Positions 26,090 to 35,000 of a stretch of DNA of 64,000 bases are shown piece by piece. The DNA lies in assembly GCA_951828385.1 (NCBI GenBank), contig OX639973.1, forward strand, positions 5,447,200 to 5,511,199, given 5' to 3'. Source of the DNA: an uncultured Poribacteria bacterium (lineage in GTDB: Bacteria; Poribacteria; WGA-4E; WGA-3G). Numbering within the stretch: position 1 is the stretch's first letter; every line of letters begins with the position of its first letter. The position numbers and the translations under genes are program-made. Below the pieces are notes generated by a model. That model was not told where the DNA came from. It worked only from the letters and a program-made list of their open reading frames with translations, and made no database searches.

Positions 26090-26755
26090 TTACAGTGAAC
26101 CCGATGGCGAGGCTCCGGCACCTACTTTGACGTGTGTATCTGCCAACTGTGCTTCTACGTGGGCAATGCACTCTTGGAGGTTCTTGAACGGAGCACTCGG
26201 ATATGATTCTATGCTGAAATTCAAGTCATTCTCACCGAAGGTTACCATATCCACGCCCGGTTTTGCCAATTTGCGGACGTTAATCACGGCATCAACGGAT
26301 TCAATCTGTATGATAAGGATACCGGTGTTGTTCCACCACTCAGCATATTCGAGGCGATCCATGCCGCGATCGATGCCGTACCCACTACTGGGCCCCCAAC
26401 TCCGTTTTCCCTTCTGAGGATAATAGAATGCGTCAATCGCTTCATCCACTGTTTCAATTTTCTCAACTTGTGGCACGACAATAGCGAGAGGACCTAAATC
26501 CAACAGATTGCCTATTAAGTAAGCGTTTCGGGTGTGCTTGATGCGGAGTTGTACACCGATACCGAATTCGTTTGCCATCTTGCAGTATTCAACGAGCTTG
26601 TCTTCGTTCGCGGCTGCGTGCTGATGGTCGGTTCCGAGTAAATCGTAGTCGTCTCGGCTGAGGACGGCTTCCATCTCGTCGCGGGTGCAGCCGAAGGAAA
26701 CACCACCAGCGATCTTAATCGGTTCTTTATTATGAATGCGTTGTTTTAAGGACAC
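26090..26755 (-). CDS. HpcH/HpaI-family aldolase
   Basis: 221 residues from GTG 26755, with AAGGAGG 8 nt upstream; an in-frame ATG further up has no such site. The class II pyruvate-aldolase pattern is visible: DYDLLGTDHQHAAAN, GVQLRIKHTRNAYLIG, AIVVPQVEKIETVDEA and the loop YYPQKGKRSWGPSSGYG. The family cleaves 2-keto-3-deoxy sugar acids or related hydroxy-keto acids using a divalent metal. Probably co-expressed with the downstream dehydrogenase for a sugar-acid route. Confidence 0.8.
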   Translation of the reverse strand: MSLKQRIHNKEPIKIAGGVSFGCTRDEMEAVLSRDDYDLLGTDHQHAAANEDKLVEYCKMANEFGIGVQLRIKHTRNAYLIGNLLDLGPLAIVVPQVEKIETVDEAIDAFYYPQKGKRSWGPSSGYGIDRGMDRLEYAEWWNNTGILIIQIESVDAVINVRKLAKPGVDMVTFGENDLNFSIESYPSAPFKNLQECIAHVEAQLADTHVKVGAGASPSGSL

Positions 26756-27114
26756 AGGGATAACCTCCTTACGGGTTTGGTCCAATTGCGAAATCTGTCT
26801 CCATTATAGGTGTTTGTTGATTTTTGTCAAGCGTTTTGAATTTTCGACCTGTAGGAGAGGTTGTAACCCGATGACGACATCTCTAATCCTGATTCAGACG
26901 CATTAGTACTCAGTTTTAAGGGGCACTCTGATTAATCGAAGTTCTCTTTAACTGATAACTGAAAGATTTTTCGCAGAAAAATCGTACTGACAACTAAAAA
27001 CCATTCCCCCGAACTCTTGAAAATTTTGCAGAATTCTGCTAATCTGTATTCTCAAGACATCACAAACAATATAGAAAAAAATTGGAACCCGGTTTTACGG
27101 AATGGAGGATAAGA
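26756..27114. other. Divergent promoter region with a small perfect hairpin
   Basis: A 359-nt gap between the divergent aldolase and SDR genes. It holds a perfect hairpin GATTTTTC-GCA-GAAAAATC at 26965-26983, preceded by filler (AACTGATAACTGA) of the recurring type. A degenerate half of the GTAGG palindrome (GTAGGAGAGGTTGTAACC) is at about 26851. No gene seen. Confidence 0.45.
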
Positions 27115-27876
27115 ATGCGTTTAAAAGGACAGGTTTGTATTATCACAGGGGGTGGCAGCGGTATCGGTCGCGGTGCCGCGCTCACAATGGCAGAAGAAGG
27201 GGCAACGGTTGTCATTATCGGCAGAACCGAATCGAAATTGGCATCTGTTAAAGCCAAAGTTGAAACAGCAGGTGGCACAGCGACGAGTTACGCGCTCGAT
27301 GTCGCTGACTATGACGCTGTTGCGCAGATGGCTGCCGATGTGCTTGATAAACATGGACGGATTGATGTGCTGGTGAACAATGCGGGACACAGCTCACACA
27401 ACCGACGGCTCCTGAACACGACACCTGAAGAGGTGCGCTCGGTGATTGATTCTAATTTGATTGGGACTTTCTTCTGTACCCAGGCGGTTGTCCCAGCGAT
27501 GTTGAAGGCGAAATCGGGAACGATTATTAATATTTCCTCGCTCGCGGCGGTCACGCCGGGCCCGTTTAGCGGTTTCGCTTACGGCGCGGCGAAGGCGGGT
27601 GTTATCAACTTCACCGAATTTCTTAATTCGGATTTGAGGAACACCGGTATCCGAGCAAGCGTCATAGTCCCCGGTGAAGTAGCAACACCGATCCTGGACA
27701 ATCGTCCGATTCCGCCAGATGCGGATGCCCGCGCCACGATGGTAGACGTTGACGAAACCTCAGCGGCGATTCTACTCATCGCAACGCTGCCACAGCGGAG
27801 CAACATTCCAGAATTAGTCATCCGTCCGACGATGCATCGGAATATGACAGGCGAAGTCGTCGAATTGGACGATTGA
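27115..27876 (+). CDS. Short-chain dehydrogenase/reductase
   Basis: 253 residues from ATG 27115 (GGAGGA 7 nt upstream). The NAD(P) motif is IITGGGSGIGRGAAL, followed by NNAG and the catalytic Ser in NISSLAAV and Tyr/Lys in FAYGAAKAGV. All classical SDR features are intact. The cofactor and substrate are undetermined. The gene abuts the convergent DUF3179 gene: their stops are adjacent. Confidence 0.92.
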   Translation: MRLKGQVCIITGGGSGIGRGAALTMAEEGATVVIIGRTESKLASVKAKVETAGGTATSYALDVADYDAVAQMAADVLDKHGRIDVLVNNAGHSSHNRRLLNTTPEEVRSVIDSNLIGTFFCTQAVVPAMLKAKSGTIINISSLAAVTPGPFSGFAYGAAKAGVINFTEFLNSDLRNTGIRASVIVPGEVATPILDNRPIPPDADARATMVDVDETSAAILLIATLPQRSNIPELVIRPTMHRNMTGEVVELDD

Positions 27877-28917
27877 TTATTGGCTGTAGATCGTTGTTTG
27901 GGGATAGTAGCGTGCCCACGCGAACCAATAGATATTGACAGCAGGTAACCGTTCCAGACGCGTCCCTTTTTCTTTACCGGATGTTGCCTCACCTGTGACA
28001 GTATTCCAACGCGTGCCGGTGTTATCCTCTACAAAGTGTCCCTCTTGCGGACTAAAGGTCCGCACATCCTTCGCTACGTTCCGCTTAAAAACAGCCGTTG
28101 CGAACGATACTTTATCGTGAAAAATTAGCAGCGGCACTTCACCAACCATATCGTTAATTACGGTAGTTTCAGCGAAGTGTGTTAATGGGTACGCACGGAA
28201 CTGCGTGTTACCGCCTTTCGTCTCTACTTGAACACCAATCACAAGCGATTTATTCGGGAGTCTGTCATCGGTGTATTCCGTTCCACTTACACCGGTATCT
28301 TGGCTGGTGTGATACCGCTGATATGAGTCACGGCTAAGACTTTCGCGCATACCATCTCTAAACGGAACTGAAAGCACGCTTGTATTCGGATAATTTGTCT
28401 GCCATGTTTTCCACGCAATCTGTGGCATGGAGACGAGCAACTTCAACCGCTTACCCTTCAGGGGTCCCTGTATCGCTTCTCCAGTGATATGTGACCAGAG
28501 GGAACGGGTCTGATGGTCGTACATTAATAGCGCGTCCCGCCACAACTTACCGCTCACACCGAAAGTATAGGTCTTACCGTCAAGGTCCCGGCTATACACG
28601 ATAGCCGTTTTGCAGAGCGGTCACCACGTCGTGGCGATGTTCAGTCCACCGACAACGTCGTTAACGATTTCGTGTCCATTAAGGAGATAAAGCGAATAGG
28701 CGTGGCTTTCGTCGTTGAAGGTTACGCCGATGACGGGGGCGTCCGGGTCTAATTTTGCGGCACCGGCAGAAACGAATTGGGGTTCAGTAATCGCGGGGAT
28801 CGCATCAAAGGGCAGTAGAGTACGGATTTTGTCGCCGCTGTAATCCGCCGGATCTTCAGCACTTGCACAGGAGATGGTGGCAAATAGGAGTATGAGAATG
28901 AGCATGTAGTTTTTCAT
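27877..28917 (-). CDS. DUF3179-family protein with an in-frame TGA at a conserved Cys position (candidate selenoprotein)
   Basis: The 346-residue reading frame (counting the TGA) is uninterrupted except for one TGA at 28623-28621. Codons before it encode a signal peptide or lipobox (MKNYMLILILLFATISC) and the DUF3179 N-terminus, including VIGVTFNDESHAYSLYLLNG and EIVNDVVGG. Codons after it continue in the same frame as PLCKTAIVYSRDLDGKTYTF, then FGVSGKLWRDALLMYD and SLWSHITGEAIQG. The family motif here is normally a CPLC-type CxxC, so TGA replaces the first Cys, giving [TGA]-P-L-C. A hairpin follows at SECIS-like spacing. If TGA is decoded as selenocysteine this is an exported redox-type selenoprotein; otherwise it is a nonsense-mutated gene. 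AAGGAAAA precedes the ATG. Confidence 0.7.
28589..28607 (-). promoter_or_regulatory. SECIS-like hairpin just downstream of the in-frame TGA
   Basis: On the minus strand, CGGCTAT-CGTGT-ATAGCCG forms a perfect 7-bp stem with a 5-nt loop. The stem begins 13 nt after the TGA and the loop begins 20 nt after it. Bacterial SECIS elements are hairpins directly 3' of the UGA, with the apical loop usually about 16-37 nt away and a G among the first loop bases; this one fits. It overlaps codons for the conserved TAIVYSR block, so chance pairing is possible. Confidence 0.45.
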
Positions 28918-28973
28918 GATCTTTTCCTTGTTTTTTTTGTTGATGCGTAATGATATGATTTCTTTCAGATATC

Positions 28974-29399
28974 CTATATCGGGGGGTGTTCTTGTGCAAG
29001 TTGTAACAGTCTTCTGCGATTAACATGTTCAGGGCGATTCATATTCAAAGCATCTACTGTAGCTCTGCCTGTTCGCGTGCGTCCGATAATATAAAGAAAG
29101 TTTTCACTCCACGTAAAATGCCGTTTCCATTGTTTGAATCGCGGATTAAAGAGTGGGACATTTCGACCTGTCTGTGAATCACGTGCATATGTTTTGGTGT
29201 GTTTGTGTGTATTGCACCATGGACATGCCCATGCCAAATTAGTTAATTCGGTTTTTCCGCCTGCAGTTCGTGGAAGAATGTGGTCACAGTGAAAGGAAGC
29301 ATTGCTAACCTTGTCAGGAGATTGGCAGTACTCACAAAGCCCGTTTGCACGCTCTTGCACGCGACGGCACAGCGCAGCTGGGATAGACTCAGAAGGCAT
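28974..29399 (-). CDS. HNH endonuclease
   Basis: 141 residues. The zinc/HNH module is clear: GLCEYCQSP, then FHCDHILPRTAGGKTELTNL with the catalytic His, an Asn in NLAWACPWCNTHKH and a second CxxC. The C-terminal tail is basic. Such stand-alone HNH proteins act on DNA in mobile elements, restriction or repair. Its start overlaps the end of the upstream small gene by 11 nt, so the two are coupled. Confidence 0.85.
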   Translation of the reverse strand: MPSESIPAALCRRVQERANGLCEYCQSPDKVSNASFHCDHILPRTAGGKTELTNLAWACPWCNTHKHTKTYARDSQTGRNVPLFNPRFKQWKRHFTWSENFLYIIGRTRTGRATVDALNMNRPEHVNRRRLLQLAQEHPPI

Positions 29400-29712
29400 T
29401 ATTTCCCTCTTTTAAACCTAATTCGGCAGTAATCTCGCCTAACGTTTTTCCCCTACTCTGGGCTAAAGCAATGAGTGCTTCAATACGCTTTAGGTTCCGG
29501 GCTTCCAGTTGACTCAGCAACGCCTGATACTCTCTCAGTTCGTCTTCACTTAAGATTTCATCTTCACACTTACGCCACAACTGCTGATACCGCTGTTGTT
29601 CTTTTTTCGGCAATTGCGAGTTTTCTTGGATAGTTGCTAATAGGAAAGTTTCTTTATCGGTCTGTTTTTGTGACCGGTCATAATTGGAATCTTGTGAGTT
29701 AGTTTGTGCCAT
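29389..29712 (-). CDS. Small helical protein coupled to the HNH endonuclease
   Basis: 107 residues from ATG 29712 (AAGGA upstream), starting MAQTNSQDSNYDRSQKQTDK. It is mostly charged helix (SQLPKKEQQRYQQLWRKCED, AYQALLSQLEARN-like) and ends RGKTLGEITAELGL, which could be a short helix-turn-helix. The overlap with the HNH gene implies co-expression. I do not recognise a named family; a regulator or partner of the nuclease is possible. Confidence 0.6.
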   Translation of the reverse strand: MAQTNSQDSNYDRSQKQTDKETFLLATIQENSQLPKKEQQRYQQLWRKCEDEILSEDELREYQALLSQLEARNLKRIEALIALAQSRGKTLGEITAELGLKEGNNAF

Positions 29713-29898
29713 GAGGTTTTTCCTTATGTACAGATTTAAGCGGATATCGAGGCGGAACTGTTTGTGCATATCTTGACAATGAGGGGTGTAATCGGTATCT
29801 GTAACGATTAGAATTAGTGTAACATATCAGGTAAATGGTATCAAATTAATACGCGATAAACAGTCTATATTACCACGGGTTCCATTCTCTTGTACAAT

Positions 29899-30828
29899 CT
29901 AATCCTCTGGTAACGAAACTGATTTTGTTCTTTCAGTCATGATTACATTGAGTATCTCATCAGCAACGAATACACGATTGCGTTGTTGGCCTGTCATTTC
30001 TCTAAGTTTACCCCTTTCAACAAGATAATCCACACCGCGCTGAATAGTAGGAAATGTTGATTTCCATACCTTCACCAATTCTGAGATTGAAATAATCGGA
30101 ATGCCAAACAGATGATCGATTAATAGGTTTACCGCTCTCGGTACCCGTGATCCTGTCGCTATTTCTTTGTATTCTTCTTTTAACGCAAGTAACCGTTGAG
30201 TCGCCAACAAAGCATCTTCTGACTGTTGGCAAATTCCTTGCAAAAAAAATGTGAGCCACGCTTTCCAATCACCTTGTTGGCTTACATTCAACAACAGTTC
30301 ATAGTAAGTATCTCTATGCTCCTCGAAAAAATCGGAGGGGTACAGAAGTGGTTGTGATAACAGACCCCTTTCTATCAACAAAAAAATAATCAAGAGTCTG
30401 CCAATTCTTCCATTTCCATCAACGAACGGGTGAATTGCTTCAAAATGTTGCAGCCTTTTGATTCCATATTCCATCGCGTTAACATAGTTGACGAGTTCTT
30501 GTACGTCAGGTATATGTGGTGATTCGGTTTTATCTGCTTCAAACAGGAAAAGTTGGTCCAAACCGGATTGAGTATTTTCAATCCTGGAACTCATTACGGC
30601 TTCGCGCCGAATAAACGGGCCAATCAGCAAGTGAGGATTTGGCAATAGTTGTCCAGCCCCAGATAACTTTCCAAGTTTGATATTCGCTTCTCAGAGAAGG
30701 TTTGCCAACTCCCAGTCCAATTCGATCTTGGGCGGAAGACGGTTTGGTACATAAGCCCAATATGGATGACTGCCTATGCTACGGAGACATCTGCCAGCAT
30801 TTGAATTTCTAAAATTTTCTGGATTCAT
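29899..30828 (-). pseudogene. Fic-domain AMP transferase gene interrupted by an in-frame TGA
   Basis: A single frame from ATG 30828 to 29899 (309 residues) is crossed by one TGA at 30693-30691 after WELANLL; the next residues are EANIKLGKLSGAGQLLPNPH. The intact remainder has the inhibitory motif SSRIEN, the catalytic HPFVDGNGRIGR and a C-terminal winged-helix-like region (FPTIQRGVDYLVERGKLREM). The expected residue at the TGA is variable in the family (Ser, Arg, Ala), and CGA to TGA is the simplest change. Most likely a nonsense-mutated gene, or internal initiation makes a shorter protein. Intact Fic proteins transfer AMP to target proteins. Confidence 0.75.
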
Positions 30829-30895
30829 TTTTAAATCACTTTACGTTAATAAGAGGATGATGCCTCCTATGTCGGATATGAAGTTCACTTAAGAG

Positions 30896-30940
30896 TTGGA
30901 ACAAAACATCAAGCGTGCTATAATACACTCAAATTATAGC
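30896..30940 (+). promoter_or_regulatory. Promoter with palindromic operator overlapping the -10
   Basis: TTGGAA (30896-30901), 17-nt spacer, TATAAT (30919-30924). An inverted repeat GCTATAAT-N8-ATTATAGC (30917-30940) covers the -10 box and the likely start site. The next gene starts at 30964 with AAGGGA before its ATG. The palindrome looks like a repressor site. Confidence 0.7.
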
Positions 30941-30963
30941 ACAATTACTGAAGGGAAGCAAAT

Positions 30964-32034
30964 ATGAACGAAACTTCAATTGAATTGCTCGAATTATTAA
31001 CACAAGCAGACGGAATCCCCGGTTACGAGGGAGAAGTGCGGGATGTTTTTCGGAATGCTGTCTCCGATGTGGGTCCAATAGGGACGGACAAATTAGGGAG
31101 TATCTTCTGTACGCGCGCAGGAAATGCTGAACACCCACGCATTGTGCTTGATTCACATTTAGACGAAATCGGTTTCGTCGTCCAAAATGTTACAGATAAA
31201 GGGTTCGTCAAATTTCTGCCGCTCGGCGGATGGTGGGCGCATACACTTTTAGCACAACGCGTTAATATCACAACGAAGTTGGGGAAAGTGCCGGGTGTCA
31301 TCGGTTCGACCCCACCGCACCTGCTTTCAGGGTCACGTGATAAAGTCTTAGACATAAAAGACCTTTTTATTGACATCGGTGCCGAGAGCGAAGAACAGGC
31401 GATAGAAGAATATGGTGTGGTCACCGGGTGTCCGATCGCGCCTTACGGTCCTTTTATGCGGTTGAAAAACGACAAACTGCTCACTGCTAAAGCGTTTGAT
31501 AATCGCGTCGGTGTTGCGATTGTGATTGATGCACTTTTGCGGCTCGACGAACATCCGAACACCGTTATTGGTGCCGGAAGTGTTCAAGAAGAAATAGGAT
31601 TGCGAGGTGCCAAGACTATGGCGGCAAGTGTGGAACCCGATCTCGCGATTGTGCTTGAGGGTCCACCCGGCGATGATACCCCAGGGTTAAGCGTTGGAAA
31701 TACACAAGGAAAACTCGGCGGCGGTGTACAAATTCGGATTATTGATTCCTCAATGATTGTCAATCCGAAATTGGCGGATTTTGTGGTTGAGACAGCAAAG
31801 CAACATGAAATACCGTATCAACTTGGGGTGCGTCAATCTGGTGGGACAGATGGTGGCGCGATCCATCAATTTGGCAGAGGGGTGCCGTCCGTTGTACTCG
31901 GTGTGCCATCTCGTTATATCCACAGCCATGTCTCGATCATTAACACGGATGACTACACCGCAGCGTTGGATTTGACGATGCATCTTGTGCGCGCAATTGA
32001 CGCATCTGTTTTAGAAGGATTTCTGTTCGATTAG
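30964..32034 (+). CDS. M42-family metallo-aminopeptidase/glycosyl hydrolase-like
   Basis: 356 residues, normal for M42 (glutamyl aminopeptidase/FrvX type). Metal and catalytic motifs occur in order: LDSHLDEIGF, AFDNRVGVAIV, VQEEIGLRGAK, VLEGPPGDDTPG, SGGTDGGAIH and SRYIHSHVS. These are dinuclear cobalt/zinc ligands plus the Glu base. Cytoplasmic tetrahedral peptidase is likely. It has its own strong promoter and heads a forward cluster. Confidence 0.92.
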   Translation: MNETSIELLELLTQADGIPGYEGEVRDVFRNAVSDVGPIGTDKLGSIFCTRAGNAEHPRIVLDSHLDEIGFVVQNVTDKGFVKFLPLGGWWAHTLLAQRVNITTKLGKVPGVIGSTPPHLLSGSRDKVLDIKDLFIDIGAESEEQAIEEYGVVTGCPIAPYGPFMRLKNDKLLTAKAFDNRVGVAIVIDALLRLDEHPNTVIGAGSVQEEIGLRGAKTMAASVEPDLAIVLEGPPGDDTPGLSVGNTQGKLGGGVQIRIIDSSMIVNPKLADFVVETAKQHEIPYQLGVRQSGGTDGGAIHQFGRGVPSVVLGVPSRYIHSHVSIINTDDYTAALDLTMHLVRAIDASVLEGFLFD

Positions 32035-32075
32035 TCACACTTTTGAAGCGTGTTCTCTGACTTGGAGGATAAACA

Positions 32076-32915
32076 ATGGAAACTATCTTGCCAAAAGTCC
32101 CATTTTGTAATCATCAAATCAGTAAGTTGGTAATAGGCGATAATCCGATTTACGGTTATTCTCACTTTAACCAACTCCTCTCACAGCATCAGCAGGCGTA
32201 TCATACACCGGAACGGGTCGTGGCGACGCTCAAACGGGCGGAGGAAGTTGGGATCAATTCTTGGCAGAATAGCATGACGGACCGCTCCATGTCTGATCTA
32301 CAACTTTACCGCGATGAAGGTGGCACGATAAACTGGTTCTGCCTCAGCCAAGGTTCCCGCTGGTACGAGGATCCCGACCATGTTTTTGAAGCTGCGAAAC
32401 ACAATCCGATCGGTATGGCACCACACGGCGGCGGTGTCGGGCAAAGGTGTCTGCGTGAAAACAGGCTCGATTATCTGCAGGACATCCTCAAACGGATTCG
32501 CGATACCGGCGTTCTTGTGGGTCTATCTGTTCATGATCCGAGACTTCTCCATATCGCTGAAGATGAAGCGTGGGATATAGACTATTACATGACAGGACTC
32601 TATAATCTCCACGGTGGTAGCGAAAAATTTACTCAAAAATTTGGCTACGCACCGTTGGGTGAAATTTACGCGCGGGAAGATCGTGACGAGATGTGTAAGG
32701 CGATACAGCGTACAGAGAAGCCGTGCCTCCTCTTCAAGGTGCTTGCAGCGGGTAGAACAATTGGAAGCCCGGAACAGATTCGGCAAGAGGTGAAGTTCGC
32801 GATAGAAAACACTAAACCGATTGATCCGTTGTTGCTCGGTATGTATCAACAATTCGGCGACCAGATCGGTCAAAATGCCCAATTGATTACAGAACTCTGC
32901 ACAGAATTGGGATGA
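32076..32915 (+). CDS. Hypothetical TIM-barrel-like protein
   Basis: 279 residues with GGAGG upstream of the ATG. It begins METILPKVPF and KLVIGDNPIYGYSHF, which recalls aldo/keto-reductase-related starts, and contains repeated strand-helix units (GINSWQNSM, GMAPHGGGVGQRC, VGLSVHDPRLL, CLLFKVLAAGRTIG). No clear catalytic tetrad. Its place between the peptidase and an aldo/keto reductase suggests a metabolic role, but the function is unknown. Confidence 0.6.
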   Translation: METILPKVPFCNHQISKLVIGDNPIYGYSHFNQLLSQHQQAYHTPERVVATLKRAEEVGINSWQNSMTDRSMSDLQLYRDEGGTINWFCLSQGSRWYEDPDHVFEAAKHNPIGMAPHGGGVGQRCLRENRLDYLQDILKRIRDTGVLVGLSVHDPRLLHIAEDEAWDIDYYMTGLYNLHGGSEKFTQKFGYAPLGEIYAREDRDEMCKAIQRTEKPCLLFKVLAAGRTIGSPEQIRQEVKFAIENTKPIDPLLLGMYQQFGDQIGQNAQLITELCTELG

Positions 32916-32971
32916 TTTAGCAGCTGTGCTTGAGGTCTTTCCGACCCGCTTATACATCATGGAGGCTGAAA

Positions 32972-33955
32972 ATGGAAATGCGGAAGTGTGGAAAATCCGA
33001 GATAGAAATCTCACCGATGGGGATCGGTTGCTGGTCTTATGGCGGTGGCGATTATTGGGGACCACAAGCACAATCAGATGTCACGGCTGTGGCGAATGCT
33101 GCGTTGGATGCTGGCATCAATTTTTTCGACACAGCGGAGGGATATAACAACGGACGAAGTGAAGAGGCACTTGCCGTTGCTCTGAAAGGTAGACGACACG
33201 AAGCCGTCATCGGTACAAAGGTAAGCCGGCCGGATCCCGCTACGATCCGTGAACGGTGCGAAGCGAGTCTCCAACGCTTGCAAATGGATTACGTTGATAT
33301 CTATATGATTCACTGGCCCGACGACGAGATCGCCATTGAAGAGAGTATGGCTGAACTAACGCGCCTGCAGGAAGATGGACTCATCCGTGCGATCGGTGTA
33401 AGCAACTTCGGGGTGGAACAGCTCACAGCGGCACTTGAGACAGGTGCCGCTATCGCTGTGAATCAACTCTGCTATAACCTCTTGTCACGGGCAATAGAGC
33501 CTGAATTGCTTCCGCTGTGTCGAAACCACAACGTTGGTATTTTAGGGTATATGCCACTGTTACAGGGAATTTTGACTGGACAGTATAAGCGCGCAGAGGA
33601 GATACCGCCGGTGCATTCCCGATTTCGCCATTTTCGAGATGACCGAGAACAGGCTTCGCACGGCGAAACAGGTGCCGAGGCGGAGATGTTTGAGACGCTG
33701 GAGGCTATCCGGGAAATTGCGGAGGCTGAACAGATTCCGATGAGCCGACTGGCGATTGCTTGGGCGATGGCAAGACCCGGGATTACATGCATGCTCGTCG
33801 GCACCCGAAATGAAAATGAATTGGTAGAAAACCTGCACGTTGTCGAATACACACCGTCTGATGATGTGATTGAGAGCCTTGACACAGTGACCGCACCACT
33901 TTTAGAAAAAATGGGAGCGAATCCGGATTATTTCACGGGCGCGCGTATTCATTAG
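32972..33955 (+). CDS. Aldo/keto reductase
   Basis: 327 residues from ATG 32972 (GGAGG upstream). Catalytic residues are visible: Asp and Tyr in FFDTAEGYNNGRSEE, Lys in VIGTKVSRP, His in MIHWPDD, with the NADPH-binding RAIGVSNFG and C-terminal GTRNENELVENL. A cytoplasmic NADPH-dependent carbonyl reductase; substrate unknown. Confidence 0.92.
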   Translation: MEMRKCGKSEIEISPMGIGCWSYGGGDYWGPQAQSDVTAVANAALDAGINFFDTAEGYNNGRSEEALAVALKGRRHEAVIGTKVSRPDPATIRERCEASLQRLQMDYVDIYMIHWPDDEIAIEESMAELTRLQEDGLIRAIGVSNFGVEQLTAALETGAAIAVNQLCYNLLSRAIEPELLPLCRNHNVGILGYMPLLQGILTGQYKRAEEIPPVHSRFRHFRDDREQASHGETGAEAEMFETLEAIREIAEAEQIPMSRLAIAWAMARPGITCMLVGTRNENELVENLHVVEYTPSDDVIESLDTVTAPLLEKMGANPDYFTGARIH

Positions 33956-34013
33956 TTTCAGATTGTGGTTCGGTATATTTTACCGCTATAGGTAGTTAGA
34001 GAGGGAAGCATTT

Positions 34014-34904
34014 ATGACAGAACAGTTAGGCAAATTCAACAAAGATTTAGGGAGGCCGTTAGCAACGGGTGCTGCTGATATTACGCAGACGAATGCCGAC
34101 GGTGAGACTGTTGTTCCTTTAACACAGGAACAGAAATATCTCTTCGACAAAAACGGATGGCTCTTGGTGCCGGACGTGTTGACGGCATCAGAAATTGAGG
34201 AGATGCGCGATTTCTGTTATCGGTTAAAGCACGACCCTGAAACAATTACGCCACAACACCACCGATCGACTTACGGTGGTCCTTTGGAGAAGTTGACGGA
34301 TCATCCGGTTGTGGTGGCATTTGGAAACGAATTCCTCGCGTCCCCTTATCTTGCCTCAGATACCTGCTACGGCTTCCGCATGGAGATGAGTTTTCTGGCG
34401 TTGCGTTCTACATCGGACGAAACACCTTTTTCATTCCACGCGCACAACGGCAACGGTATGTTGCGGATGCCGGGAGATTGCCATCAGTACTCGTGCCTCC
34501 CCGGTCAAGCGTATAGCGGTTTGACGCGCGTCGTCTGGGAACTTAACCCTGTAGAGAAAGGCGACGGTGGCACGATGTTCATTACAGGGAGCTACAAAGC
34601 AGCTTACACTGCACCAGAGGGAGCGCATACACAAGAGTGGGAGTTTTGGGATACCTATTCTTGTCCTGCCGGGTCTGTTATTATTTTTACCGAAGCAATT
34701 ACGCATAGCGGACAGGCGTGGCAAAACCGAGACACTGATCGGGTCGCTATCTTCAACGCTTATAATTCAGTAGATAAGCGGTGGTCCCTGTCGAGACCGC
34801 CACAAGCGTTATTTGAGGAGATGCCTCCGAAACGCCAAACCCTTTTCCGTGATGCTTATGTAAAAGGCAACGTAACCGGCACAGCGTTTGATATGGCATT
34901 GTAA
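34014..34904 (+). CDS. Phytanoyl-CoA dioxygenase (PhyH) family protein 1, no canonical HxD
   Basis: 296 residues. The double-stranded beta-helix of Fe(II)/2-oxoglutarate enzymes is recognisable: FDKNGWLLVPDVLTASEIEE at the start, GDGGTMFITGSYKAAY in the middle, and the distal His and 2-oxoglutarate-binding Arg in ITHSGQAWQNRDTDRVAIF. The usual HxD facial triad would lie at FSFHAHNGNGM, where only H-x-H or H-x-G is present, so the carboxylate ligand seems absent. A GAGGGA-type RBS precedes ATG. Substrate unknown. Confidence 0.8.
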   Translation: MTEQLGKFNKDLGRPLATGAADITQTNADGETVVPLTQEQKYLFDKNGWLLVPDVLTASEIEEMRDFCYRLKHDPETITPQHHRSTYGGPLEKLTDHPVVVAFGNEFLASPYLASDTCYGFRMEMSFLALRSTSDETPFSFHAHNGNGMLRMPGDCHQYSCLPGQAYSGLTRVVWELNPVEKGDGGTMFITGSYKAAYTAPEGAHTQEWEFWDTYSCPAGSVIIFTEAITHSGQAWQNRDTDRVAIFNAYNSVDKRWSLSRPPQALFEEMPPKRQTLFRDAYVKGNVTGTAFDMAL

Positions 34905-34938
34905 ATAACGCGTAGTTTGAAACGAAGTGGAAAGCGGG

Positions 34939-34993
34939 TCTACGGAGAGAACGTGAAAATCACCAACCCGTCTAATCGAACCGCAAGGAAAAT
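34939..34993 (+). repeat. 55-bp leader element, copy 2 (upstream of PhyH gene 2)
   Basis: This is the second copy of the element at 2300-2354, starting TCTACGGA and ending CGAACCGCAAGGAAAAT just before the start of the next gene, whose RBS (AAGGA) it supplies. Its central part differs from copy 1 while the length is identical. Confidence 0.55.
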
Positions 34994-35000
34994 TAGAAAT

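Noticed and set aside
27877-28917. TGA decoded as Trp (alternative genetic code)
   Set aside because: TGA is used as a normal stop elsewhere (for instance in the antitoxin at 20088) and the position in DUF3179 is Cys, not Trp.
30691-30693. Selenocysteine reading of the Fic TGA
   Set aside because: The family position is Ser/Arg/Ala with no redox role, and there is no suitable downstream hairpin.
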